Assembly: GCF_019236175.1 (NCBI RefSeq)
Contig: NZ_JAFAJM010000007.1
Span: forward strand, 1-64,000
Direction: 5' to 3'
Length of the DNA stretch: 64,000 bases
Source of the DNA: Chryseobacterium sp.
GTDB lineage: Bacteria > Bacteroidota > Bacteroidia > Flavobacteriales > Weeksellaceae
Positions 45,231 through 53,215 of this stretch are shown here, one piece after another. The notes below the pieces were generated by a model, which worked only from the letters and a program-made list of their open reading frames with translations, searched no databases and was not told where the DNA came from. The translations under genes were made by a program, and so were the position numbers. Each line of letters starts with the position of its first letter. Within the stretch, counting starts at the first letter, position 1.

Positions 45231-45779
45231 ATGGAAGAATACATTGGAATTGTAAAGTTATTTGCAGGCAACTTTGCCCCTAGAGGCTGGATGTTCTGCG
45301 ATGGAAGATTACTTAGTATTGCTAGTAACTCCGCATTATTTTCTATTTTAGGAACCACTTATGGCGGCGACGGAAGAACCACATTTGCCCTTCCTAACCT
45401 TAAAGGAAGAATGGCTCTTGGAGCAGGAAGTGTGAGTACTAATGAAAACTACCCTTTAGGTATTGTTTCAGGAACCACCCAAAACACTATTCTGGCCACA
45501 AACCTGCCAAGTATCGGAGCAGGGTTCCAGCTTAAAGTAAAAAACCAGAACGCAAACAGCGTCACTCCTTCAGCCAACTCATCGCTCGCTATTTCAGGAA
45601 TCCCTAACGGCAGAAATTTTGATCCGGTTCCAAGCTTTATAGATGCGGATCCTGACACCACTATTAATTCCAAAGCCATCTCATTTACGGGGCAAAGTAT
45701 TCCGATGAACAATATGCCTCCCTATCTGGGACTCAACTATATCATCTGCGCAGAAGGTATTTACCCTCCACGAGATTAA
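45231..45779 (+). CDS. Phage tail-collar domain protein (MdpB-like)
   Basis: A 182-residue protein of the microcystin-dependent/tail-collar family. The N-terminal collar domain is clear (EEYIGIVKLFAGNFAPRGW, FCDGRLLSI, NLKGRMALG) and the C-terminal strand ends NMPPYLGLNYIICAEGIYPP. In phages this domain sits on tail fibres; bacterial copies occur in tandem groups of unknown role. Here it is single and followed by a T9SS protein (33-base gap). No other phage gene is nearby, so a prophage is unlikely. The ATG at 45231 is preferred over the TTG two codons earlier. Confidence 0.9.
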   Translation: MEEYIGIVKLFAGNFAPRGWMFCDGRLLSIASNSALFSILGTTYGGDGRTTFALPNLKGRMALGAGSVSTNENYPLGIVSGTTQNTILATNLPSIGAGFQLKVKNQNANSVTPSANSSLAISGIPNGRNFDPVPSFIDADPDTTINSKAISFTGQSIPMNNMPPYLGLNYIICAEGIYPPRD

Positions 45780-45812
45780 ACTTTATCAACCTCTAAATTT
45801 AAAACAGAAATC

Positions 45813-46634
45813 ATGAAAAGCACTACCTTTTTTATTATGTGTAGTCTGCTCATTTCAATTTTTTCATTTGGGCAGACCAGTACAGAGACTTTTGAAACTG
45901 AATCTCCGGGAAGTAGCAGCTTTACGGATAACGGAGTCACTTTCAATATTATCTCGCATGTTTCCACGTTTGTTATCGTGAATTTCCCCAATACAGGATG
46001 GAGCGGAACAGCCAATGACAACCGGTATATTGATAATACCGCAGGGGTAGGCCCCGCATCCGCTTCCTTTAGTATTAAGACAACTTCCAACCTATTTAAA
46101 GTAAACCGTTTCTGGGTATATGTAGCAGACCGGTTTTCTAATCCGAATACTTCAGGAACATTGACTGTAACAGGAAAATTAAGTGGCGTGACCAAATTTA
46201 CCTCCACAAAGACCACTGGCTTTGCAACCAACCTTGGCAGTACAAACGGATATACTCTTATTGATTTAACCAATCTTAACGGGCAGAATTATTCGAATAT
46301 TGTTATCGACCAGCTGCAACTTACTTTAGGAGGCAACTATTATTACATTGGGCTGGATGCTTTTACATGGGTAAAGGACAGCAACATTGTACTGGGAACA
46401 TCAGAAACTAAAAACATAAAAAAAGATCAGGGTATTTATCCCAATCCAACCAACGGGCCATTTACCATTCAGGCAGATCGGGCTTCAGAGGCTCAGATTT
46501 ACAGTCAGGACGGTAAAATGTTAAAAAACATACCGGTGAAAAAAGGGATAAACGAGATGGATATTTCGGAATTACCTCAGGGAGTTTATTTTGTCAAAAC
46601 CTCTTCTGGAACTACTAAAGTGATTAAAAAATAA
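45813..46634 (+). CDS. T9SS type A sorting-domain protein
   Basis: Secreted protein of 273 residues with signal peptide (1-21, ending FSFGQ), a beta-sandwich-like body containing ETFETESPGSSSF and LDAFTW segments, and a C-terminal type A sorting domain (IYPNPTNGPFTIQ, then ISELPQGVYFVKT). The body resembles carbohydrate-binding or PEP-like beta sandwiches, but no family is certain. It is probably co-transcribed with the tail-collar gene and exported by the SprA system. Confidence 0.88.
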   Translation: MKSTTFFIMCSLLISIFSFGQTSTETFETESPGSSSFTDNGVTFNIISHVSTFVIVNFPNTGWSGTANDNRYIDNTAGVGPASASFSIKTTSNLFKVNRFWVYVADRFSNPNTSGTLTVTGKLSGVTKFTSTKTTGFATNLGSTNGYTLIDLTNLNGQNYSNIVIDQLQLTLGGNYYYIGLDAFTWVKDSNIVLGTSETKNIKKDQGIYPNPTNGPFTIQADRASEAQIYSQDGKMLKNIPVKKGINEMDISELPQGVYFVKTSSGTTKVIKK

Positions 46635-46690
46635 TTTTTTTATACGCTCCGCAAATCATTTCTATAAAGATTCTAATACATGAATGATCA

Positions 46691-46716
46691 TCCTCTGGTT
46701 ATTAATAACCAGGGGA
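46691..46716 (+). terminator. Terminator of the tail-collar/T9SS operon
   Basis: Stem TCCTCTGGTTATT / AATAACCAGGGGA with one G-U pair, followed by TTTTATTTTTT on the plus strand only. Its T run overlaps the end of the convergent SMUG2-like gene. Confidence 0.75.
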
Positions 46717-46719
46717 TTT

Positions 46720-47406
46720 TTATTTTTTCAGCGCCAGAATATATTTATCAATGAACCCCTGTTTTTCTTTCGATTTGTATTGCTGGATATACCTTGGATG
46801 TTCAAGGACAGTCATGATATCAAATAATTTTGCCTCTTTATTCAGTTTTGAAATAAAATCGGCATTCTTTTTTCCCAGGATAAAGACTTCGGAGGTATCC
46901 AGATTAAGACTGATGTGTTGTTTTAAAGACGCTATCATAAAATCTTTTACGGCATCAAACAACTTTCTGTCATCATAATAATTGGCATTAAGCAAACCGG
47001 TTTTCGTTTTCCTTACAATGGCCAGAGGAAACGGGGAATTGATATAAACATCTTTATAGAAAAGATCTGCGCCGCCATAGTCCGCAATCATATCATATAC
47101 AAAAACTGAAGATACTTCATGGGTATGAGCGGATTCCATTTTGATTCCGCATACACTTTCCAGTCTTTTGGTATCGGTAAACGGAACTCCCGTAACACCG
47201 GCTCCGTTCCGGCTGGGGTTAATTCCTATAATGAATTTTCTCCTGTTTGAATCATTATAATACTTATGATAAAACTTTTGCATGACTGTCATGGTCTCAG
47301 GGTTATCCAGATACGGATTCAGTACATCAAAACCTTCCGGAAGCGCTCCGGAATACTTCAGATTTTTATTGAAAGCAATGACCTGATCAGCAAAAGTTTT
47401 ATTCAT
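46720..47406 (-). CDS. SMUG2-like uracil-DNA glycosylase family protein
   Basis: A 228-residue protein of the uracil-DNA glycosylase superfamily. Motif 1 is GINPSRNGAGVTGVPFTD (about residues 60-77), with Asn as in SMUG-type enzymes, and motif 2 is LEHPRYIQQY (about 205). These fit the SMUG2 group, which excises uracil or deaminated bases in base-excision repair. It follows the DUF4241 gene by 18 bases on the same strand. Confidence 0.85.
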   Translation of the reverse strand: MNKTFADQVIAFNKNLKYSGALPEGFDVLNPYLDNPETMTVMQKFYHKYYNDSNRRKFIIGINPSRNGAGVTGVPFTDTKRLESVCGIKMESAHTHEVSSVFVYDMIADYGGADLFYKDVYINSPFPLAIVRKTKTGLLNANYYDDRKLFDAVKDFMIASLKQHISLNLDTSEVFILGKKNADFISKLNKEAKLFDIMTVLEHPRYIQQYKSKEKQGFIDKYILALKK

Positions 47407-47424
47407 TAAAATTATTTTAATTCC

Positions 47425-48168
47425 TTAGTCAAGAAGCTCATCATCCTCGTCTTCATCATATGCTGAGAACTCTAATTCAATATCTATAAAATGAATATAT
47501 AAACCACACAGCTGATCCTGTTTATCATACGCAAAGTAAACCGGATATACGCCGTCTCCCACTCCGCTGGCAAAAATGGGAATATAATACTCCGTATTCG
47601 GAACTTTCCAGCTAATCCAGTCTCCTAAATCCCTCTGGTTTCTAGGGTTTTCTTTATAGTTTTTTGCAAATAGCTCTGCAAAATAATCATCATAAATATT
47701 ATCCACCTCCAGTTCTGCAATAAACTTATCTACATAGGGAACTACTTCAGGGTCGGTAATACAACCTAAACCGGCATCAACATTAAATCCAAAAAATTCG
47801 TCTTCATTGGCATTTTCAATATTTTCAATCCCTATTAATGCTTCCCGGTAAATAACCGGCTTCTCTTTGGTAAATTCTACTTTTACAGCGGCATATCGAT
47901 CTCCCCAGTCTTCAAGCTTGGCTACGGCAATCGTTACGGGGAAGTTTCCTTTAGGCACTTCGGTAAAATAAGGTTGTTCCTCCTGGTTAAGATAGGCCAG
48001 AGGATCTCTAACGATTACTTTTCCTGAAGGCAGCGAAACATTTCCTATTTCCATAACCTCCATTTTTTGCTCCATAATTTCATCGGAAGTAAAATATGTT
48101 TCAATATCGACAGGAGAAATAAGAACGTCTTTTAGTTCTCCCCATTGTTTCATCCAGCTTTCATTCAT
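47425..48168 (-). CDS. DUF4241-family protein
   Basis: A soluble, acidic 247-residue protein with no signal peptide or membrane helix. The block FNVDAGLGCITDPE (about residues 128-141) and GDGVYPVYFAYD near residue 200 match DUF4241 as I know it. The C-terminus is a run of Asp/Glu. Function is unknown; some DUF4241 proteins occur beside toxin-immunity genes, but nothing here shows that. It is probably co-transcribed with the SMUG2-like gene. Confidence 0.8.
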   Translation of the reverse strand: MNESWMKQWGELKDVLISPVDIETYFTSDEIMEQKMEVMEIGNVSLPSGKVIVRDPLAYLNQEEQPYFTEVPKGNFPVTIAVAKLEDWGDRYAAVKVEFTKEKPVIYREALIGIENIENANEDEFFGFNVDAGLGCITDPEVVPYVDKFIAELEVDNIYDDYFAELFAKNYKENPRNQRDLGDWISWKVPNTEYYIPIFASGVGDGVYPVYFAYDKQDQLCGLYIHFIDIELEFSAYDEDEDDELLD

Positions 48169-48318
48169 GATTTTTTATTTTATGATTGAAGTTTAAAGAT
48201 AGTATTTTGAGATGAAAACCGGAACACGGAAAAAGGAAGTTATCAGGATTTAATAAAAATTTAAACCTGAAATATTATTTTAATTGACCGGACAGCCTGC
48301 TTAGTCTGTCCTCATGCT

Positions 48319-48341
48319 TGTCAGGGTTCAAAGTCCTGACA
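48319..48341. repeat. Degenerate intergenic palindrome (REP-like)
   Basis: TGTCAGG / CCTGACA with a 9-base spacer (48319-48325, 48335-48341), in the 247-base gap upstream of the paaZ terminator. It has the same size and plan as the REP palindrome at 52495-52527 but a different sequence. Confidence 0.45.
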
Positions 48342-48365
48342 GGGTATGGCAGATGGTAGAAATGA

Positions 48366-48395
48366 AAAAGTCCCATTCAGTGAAAGGGACTTTAC
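48366..48395 (-). terminator. paaZ terminator
   Basis: Stem AAAGTCCC / GGGACTTT with an internal loop, T-rich on the minus strand, 21 bases past the paaZ stop. It ends the paa cluster. Confidence 0.7.
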
Positions 48396-48415
48396 ATTTA
48401 AATTTTATTTTGGAA

Positions 48416-50911
48416 TTAAATCAATCCAAACTGTTCAAAGTGATGCGTAAAATGTTTTTTGTGCATCAGTTCCCACATTTCTTTATTCAGTTTCCCAAAA
48501 ACGTAATTCATATGTTCTGCCTGCGGATTTTCTTTGTAATAGATCACAAATTTCTTCAGGTTATCGATGAATGATTGTTTTGCGGTTTCCAGATTTTTGT
48601 GGATAAGTTCCGGAAGTGAACCATCCTGCGGAAGGAACGGAGCTGTAAATTCTTTAGGCATTGCTCTGTGGTTGTAAAGAGAATCCTGCCATTTTTCCAG
48701 ATGTTCTTCCGGAGTAAAACATTTTTCTGCTTCAGGCTCTCCCAGACTTACCAATAGTGCCTGATTAAGATGTTCAATCATTTGTTGTGGTGACATTTTA
48801 CCCCATTGAGAAGGTGTATTTTCTGTCAATCCGCTCAATATTTTCTGTACATTTTTCACATTCAGATCAATGAAAGGAGATTGTTTGGCGACCAAGGTTA
48901 AAATCGTAGCTACGCAAACGACCTCATCTCTTTGGTTGACAACTTCAACAAGCCACTTCACCACACCGGAAGGAATATTTCTTCCTTTTACGCCTCTGTT
49001 GATTTTTTCTTTGGCAGTCAAATACACCGTAATAGTATCTCCTGCATATACAGGTTTGAAGAAGCTGCATTCTTCCAGTCCATAGTTGGCAATAACAGGT
49101 CCTTTTTTTCCTGATACAAATAATCCTGCTGCCGCCGAAAGGATAAAATATCCGTGAGCTACGGTCTTATCAAAGATAGTTCCCGATAAACTTGTAGCAT
49201 CCGTATGGGCATAGAAATGATCCCATGAAACGTTTGAAAAGTTGACAATATCAGCATCTGTTACTGTTCTTCCGGCAGTTTCTAATGAGTCTCCGACCTC
49301 AACTTCTTCAAAATATTTTTGAAAAGGATGCTTGTCCGAGAATTTTTTCTCTGCTCCTTGTTGATAAATTTTAGTAATCGCTTTCAGAACATCCGGCGAC
49401 CCCTGAATGGCTGTTTTCTGCAAGAAGAAATGAAGACCGCTCAGACCTCCCATTTCTTCACCACCACCTGCTCTACCTGGTCCTCCGTGCATTAATGTCG
49501 GAAGTGGCGAGCCGTGTCCTGTACTTTCTTTTGCATTGTCTCTGTTTAGGACAAAGATTCTTCCGTGCTGAGAAGCCATTTTCCATGAAGTCTCCGCAAT
49601 AAAGTTTTCATCATGAGAAATAATAGATCCCACCAAACTTCCTTTTCCTCTTTTTGCCAAAGCTGCCGCTTCTTCAGCATCTTTATAAGGCATTAATGTA
49701 GATACCGGCCCGAAAGCTTCTACATCATGAGAGATATTTTTTTCGAATGGCTTATCGTTCAGGAATAGCTTTGGACTCATAAATGCTCCTTTTTCATAAT
49801 CTGCATCTACAAGCTCCTGCTTTCCGTCGTACACAAGCTCTGTTTCTGCTTTCAGCATATTTACTTTTCTCAGCACCTCATCATATTGCTGTTTTCCAAC
49901 CAAAGAGCCCATTTTAGTTTCTCTGCTTAGCGGGTTTCCGATCTTTGTCTGATCTAAAGCTTTGGATAAAGCATTCTGTACATCCCCGATGAAATGTTCA
50001 GGAACAATAATCCTTCTGATTGCTGTACATTTCTGACCAGCTTTTGTGGTCATCTCATTACGGACTTCTTTAATGAATAAGTCAAATTCGGGAGTTCCCG
50101 GTTTTGCTTCTAATCCAAGGATGGAACAGTTCAACGAATCTGCTTCCATATTAAAACGAACGGCATTTCCCGCAACAGACGGAAGTGATTTCAATTTACG
50201 CCCTGTATGTGCGGAACCTGTGAATAGCACAGAATCTCCATCCTGTACATAATTCAGAATATTTCCGGGTTCTCCACATACCAGCTGGATGGCTCCTTCC
50301 GGTAAAATTCCGCTTTCAATCATATCCTGAAACACGGCATTGGTAAGATATGATCCGAATGGAGACGGTTTCACAATCGACGGCACTCCTGCCAACAATG
50401 ATGTGGATAACTTTTCCAACATTCCCCAAACAGGAAAGTTGTAAGCGTTGATCTGTACAGAAACCCCTTCGCTTGGTGTTAAGATATGAGTTCCCAGGAA
50501 AGTTCCGTTAGCAGAAATCTTCTGCGTATCACCATCTACCCAGAACGGAGTATTGGGAAGCATTCTTTTCGCCAGTCCCGAGTAGGTAAAGAAAGTTCCG
50601 AAACCTCCTTCAATATCCACCCATGAATCAACATGGGTAGCTCCTGTTTTATAAGATAATTCGTAATATTTTTTCTTTCTTTCTAACAGGTAAAGCGCTA
50701 CTTTTTTCAGCATCTCACCGCGATCGTAGAAAGTCATTGAAGAAAGGTTTTTATATCCTACTGTTCTACCATAATCCAGTGCTTGTTCAAAATTAAGCCC
50801 TTCTGTATCAGAAACAGCTACCTGTTCTCCTGTAACGGCGTTGTACAAAGGAATTCCTGTTCCGGTACCCTCCACCCATTGTCCGTAGATATAATTTTTT
50901 AATTTTTCCAT
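48416..50911 (-). CDS. paaZ: PaaZ ring-opening enzyme fused to a DUF1569-like domain
   Basis: Bifunctional enzyme that hydrolyses the oxepin-CoA ring and oxidises the resulting semialdehyde. Residues about 1-510 are an aldehyde dehydrogenase with catalytic Cys in GQKCTAIRR and the motif [14 protein letters not shown] near 490. Residues about 530-680 are a MaoC-type hydratase ([16 protein letters not shown]). Unlike E. coli PaaZ (681 residues), this 831-residue protein adds a C-terminal domain of about 145 residues with [18 protein letters not shown], the DUF1569/DinB-like signature. Last gene of the paa cluster, after an intergenic hairpin element. Confidence 0.95.
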   Translation of the reverse strand: MEKLKNYIYGQWVEGTGTGIPLYNAVTGEQVAVSDTEGLNFEQALDYGRTVGYKNLSSMTFYDRGEMLKKVALYLLERKKKYYELSYKTGATHVDSWVDIEGGFGTFFTYSGLAKRMLPNTPFWVDGDTQKISANGTFLGTHILTPSEGVSVQINAYNFPVWGMLEKLSTSLLAGVPSIVKPSPFGSYLTNAVFQDMIESGILPEGAIQLVCGEPGNILNYVQDGDSVLFTGSAHTGRKLKSLPSVAGNAVRFNMEADSLNCSILGLEAKPGTPEFDLFIKEVRNEMTTKAGQKCTAIRRIIVPEHFIGDVQNALSKALDQTKIGNPLSRETKMGSLVGKQQYDEVLRKVNMLKAETELVYDGKQELVDADYEKGAFMSPKLFLNDKPFEKNISHDVEAFGPVSTLMPYKDAEEAAALAKRGKGSLVGSIISHDENFIAETSWKMASQHGRIFVLNRDNAKESTGHGSPLPTLMHGGPGRAGGGEEMGGLSGLHFFLQKTAIQGSPDVLKAITKIYQQGAEKKFSDKHPFQKYFEEVEVGDSLETAGRTVTDADIVNFSNVSWDHFYAHTDATSLSGTIFDKTVAHGYFILSAAAGLFVSGKKGPVIANYGLEECSFFKPVYAGDTITVYLTAKEKINRGVKGRNIPSGVVKWLVEVVNQRDEVVCVATILTLVAKQSPFIDLNVKNVQKILSGLTENTPSQWGKMSPQQMIEHLNQALLVSLGEPEAEKCFTPEEHLEKWQDSLYNHRAMPKEFTAPFLPQDGSLPELIHKNLETAKQSFIDNLKKFVIYYKENPQAEHMNYVFGKLNKEMWELMHKKHFTHHFEQFGLI

Positions 50912-50924
50912 ATAGAATTTAATT

Positions 50925-51016
50925 TAACAATGTATCCATCTAACAGTTTTCCAATAAATACCTCTTGCATTCGGCATGAAAATAATTGTTACATTTTTAC
51001 AGTGGTATATTGTTAC
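50925..51016. repeat. 8-bp-periodic inverted element, esterase-paaZ gap
   Basis: Four 8-base words TAACAATG, TATCCATC, TAACAGTT, TTCCAATA (50925-50956) are followed after 28 bases by four reverse-complement-type words ATTGTTAC, ATTTTTAC, AGTGGTAT, ATTGTTAC (50985-51016). The two arms can fold on each other imperfectly. The same plan is seen at 60912-60975. No known family. Confidence 0.65.
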
Positions 51017-51025
51017 ACTTATAAT

Positions 51026-51853
51026 TTATTTCGGTTCCTGATACGGAAACAATTTCAATAATCCTTCGTATAAGCTTCTGTGAAGAATAGTGGCATGGTT
51101 GTCTGTTTCCATCATTTTATATTCTACTGTCCAGTTTTTTTTTCCTGCTTTTTTCAAAACATCATAAAGATCTTGCGCGTCTTTTACCATTACTGGATGT
51201 TCTCCTTTTCCAACAGAAACATAAACGAATTTTTTAGTATCTCCAGATTTTGAAAGTAATTGCGGTGCTTGCTTTAAAAGGCTTTCATCATCCCACCATA
51301 AACTTGGGCTGATGATAAAATAATTATTGAACATTTCAGGCTTTTTCAATAAAATCTCTGTTGCTAAAAGCCCTCCAAGAGATTGTCCAAACAGATATTT
51401 ATCTGTTGTTTTAAACTGACTTTCCACATAAGGCTTCAGTTCTTTTTCAAAAAAAGTAAGAAATTTATCAGAATGTCCTGTTGTAGGATAGTCTTTCTGC
51501 AGATCTTTTAAATCTGTATGAAAAGTAAAATCTCTTTTCCTGTCTATATTGGCAATTCCCACCACAATGGTCTCTGGCATGGAATACATCTGATTAAAGA
51601 ACTGCACCAATCCTGAAACATGGATAAAATCTTCATTCATACTTCCATCCAAAAGATAGATAATTGGGTAAGCTTTTGCTTTATCAAAATTCTGAGGAAG
51701 ATAGATGTTTAATGTTCTTTCCTCATTCAATGTTTTAGACTTAATAGTCCTCACTTCTCCTATCGTAAGCGGTTTTGTAGTAACAGTCTGTGCTGAAACT
51801 GTATAGTTTACCGCCAACATCATGCTGCATACAAGAGCAATTTTCTTAATCAT
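51026..51853 (-). CDS. Esterase-D/IroE-like alpha/beta hydrolase
   Basis: Secreted hydrolase of 275 residues with signal peptide (1-21, ending TVSAQ). The alpha/beta-hydrolase nucleophile elbow is GQSLGG (about residue 159), with DGSMNED near the oxyanion hole and a C-terminal catalytic His in TDNHATIL. It fits the esterase-D/IroE-like group that hydrolyses siderophore esters, thioesters or phosphate esters. Its place in the paa cluster between a transposase and paaZ looks like an insertion; a role in phenylacetate use is not evident. Confidence 0.85.
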   Translation of the reverse strand: MIKKIALVCSMMLAVNYTVSAQTVTTKPLTIGEVRTIKSKTLNEERTLNIYLPQNFDKAKAYPIIYLLDGSMNEDFIHVSGLVQFFNQMYSMPETIVVGIANIDRKRDFTFHTDLKDLQKDYPTTGHSDKFLTFFEKELKPYVESQFKTTDKYLFGQSLGGLLATEILLKKPEMFNNYFIISPSLWWDDESLLKQAPQLLSKSGDTKKFVYVSVGKGEHPVMVKDAQDLYDVLKKAGKKNWTVEYKMMETDNHATILHRSLYEGLLKLFPYQEPK

Positions 51854-51890
51854 ATTTAATTTTTATCTTCAAGTTTAGTTTTAGAAATTT

Positions 51891-52460
51891 TTATTCTAAA
51901 TCCATAAAATCATATTCTACATTAGAAGTATGATATTGAATAAAACCTTCTGTTGTATCAAAATACTCCATCACTTGCATTCTCTCTAATTTACTAGGCT
52001 TAGATAAATTAGTATATGAACTGTATGATGTGTATTTCCATTGGTTAATATCATTTACAAAACCATGATTTATGGGATTGTTATGAATATAATGAACCAC
52101 CTTAGTCAGATACTTTTCATCATTAACTTTTTTACGTTTCAAAAAGTCAAGAAAAAGAGCACCTCTCCTATTATATCTTTTGTTATAGGCTTTAGCATAA
52201 GCATTCAATAGATTACTAAAAGGTTTCATAAAATACTTATGGTCATTTTCATTAACTTCTTTAAATCTTACCAGTAAATGAAAATGATTTGGTAATAAAC
52301 AATAAGCATAAATATCCGCAACAGGGGTAATATACTTCAATAATTTATTTAAAAAGTACTGATAATTTTCTTCTTCACGGAAAATCAAATCTTTTCCATT
52401 AGCGTGGGAATATATGTGATAGACATACCCGCACTCAAAACTGTCTGTATTATTACCCAT
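51891..52460 (-). CDS. REP-associated tyrosine transposase (RAYT)
   Basis: Y1/IS200-type transposase of 189 residues. It has the HUH motif LPNHFHLLV (HFH at 59-61) and a downstream catalytic Tyr, probably in LLNAYAKAYNKRY (about 105). The IHNNPINHGFV segment is typical of RAYTs. RAYTs are single-copy relatives of IS200/IS605 that mobilise short palindromic REP sequences. A perfect 16-17 bp palindrome (52495-52527) stands 34 bases upstream and is the likely cognate REP. All motifs look intact. Confidence 0.9.
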   Translation of the reverse strand: MGNNTDSFECGYVYHIYSHANGKDLIFREEENYQYFLNKLLKYITPVADIYAYCLLPNHFHLLVRFKEVNENDHKYFMKPFSNLLNAYAKAYNKRYNRRGALFLDFLKRKKVNDEKYLTKVVHYIHNNPINHGFVNDINQWKYTSYSSYTNLSKPSKLERMQVMEYFDTTEGFIQYHTSNVEYDFMDLE

Positions 52461-52494
52461 TTATTTTTCATTTTGTGCTTATTTTGGTGTGTTC

Positions 52495-52527
52495 AAACCT
52501 TATAGGTTTTAAAAACCTATAAGGTTT
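52495..52527. repeat. REP palindrome of the RAYT
   Basis: AAACCTTATAGGTTTT immediately followed by AAAAACCTATAAGGTTT, a near-perfect 33-base palindrome in the gap between paaY and the RAYT gene. Its position next to the transposase marks it as a REP-type element. Confidence 0.7.
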
Positions 52528-52545
52528 AGACAACTACAATATTTT

Positions 52546-53139
52546 TTATTTTACATCATCCCAAATACTGTAATCCACAATTTTTGTAGGAGTCTGCTGA
52601 ACATATTCGGTAAATGGTTCGCAAGGTAAAATGGCTTCTTTTCCTTCCCTTGCCAATTCCTGATACAATTTGGTTCCTTCTGTTTTCCAATGGATCATTT
52701 CATCAGAAACATCACGGATAATTTTTGCGGGGCTCCCAACAATCAGTTTTCTGGGCTCACATCTGAAGTTGGCAGGAACAAAAGCCAGTGCACCGACAAT
52801 ACTTTCGTCTCCGATATAGGCTTTGTCCATCACGACAGAATTCATTCCGATCAAACAATTTTTTCCAATATGCCCGGAATGGATGATCGCGCCGTGGCCG
52901 ATATGAGCAGATTCTTCCAGAATAGTCTCAATATTCGGAAAGACATGAAGCGTACAGTTTTCCTGTACATTGGCTCCGTCTTTAATGATAATTTTTCCCC
53001 AGTCTCCGCGTATTACAGCATTCGGACCTATATATACTTCTTCACCTATTTCTACATTCCCTATAATCACCGCCTGCGGATGAATATAGGCAGAAGGTTT
53101 TATGATGGGACGGATTCCGTGGTATGAGTAGATGTTCAT
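52546..53139 (-). CDS. paaY: PaaY hexapeptide thioesterase
   Basis: Left-handed beta-helix protein of 197 residues (gamma-carbonic-anhydrase fold). It closely follows E. coli PaaY: [39 protein letters not shown] and [14 protein letters not shown] align with [38 protein letters not shown] and [14 protein letters not shown]. PaaY hydrolyses a toxic 2-hydroxycyclohepta-1,4,6-triene-1-formyl-CoA side product. Metal-binding His residues are present. It follows paaJ after a hairpin element. Confidence 0.93.
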   Translation of the reverse strand: [197 protein letters not shown]

Positions 53140-53153
53140 ATTTATTGGATTTT

Positions 53154-53197
53154 AGATTTCAGGTATCAGACCTTCTACAGTCTAACATCTGAAATCT
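53154..53197. repeat. 7-bp-periodic inverted element, paaJ-paaY gap
   Basis: AGATTTCAGGTATCAGA (53154-53170) and TCTAACATCTGAAATCT (53181-53197) are inverted with 13 of 17 pairs. The left arm reads as AGATTTC, AGGTATC, AGACCTT, a 7-base period related to the element at 59594-59641. Confidence 0.6.
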
Positions 53198-53215
53198 GAT
53201 TTCTTGTTAAATGAG

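Noticed and set aside
45231..45779. Prophage
   Set aside because: Only a collar-domain gene is present; no integrase, capsid, terminase or lysis gene is nearby, and such isolated genes are common in bacteria.
50925..51016. CRISPR array
   Set aside because: Words of 7-8 bases without spacers are far too short, arms are inverted, and there are no cas genes in the window.
52690..53127. Plus-strand 145-codon frame opposite paaY
   Set aside because: Antisense shadow of a well-supported gene; no family features.
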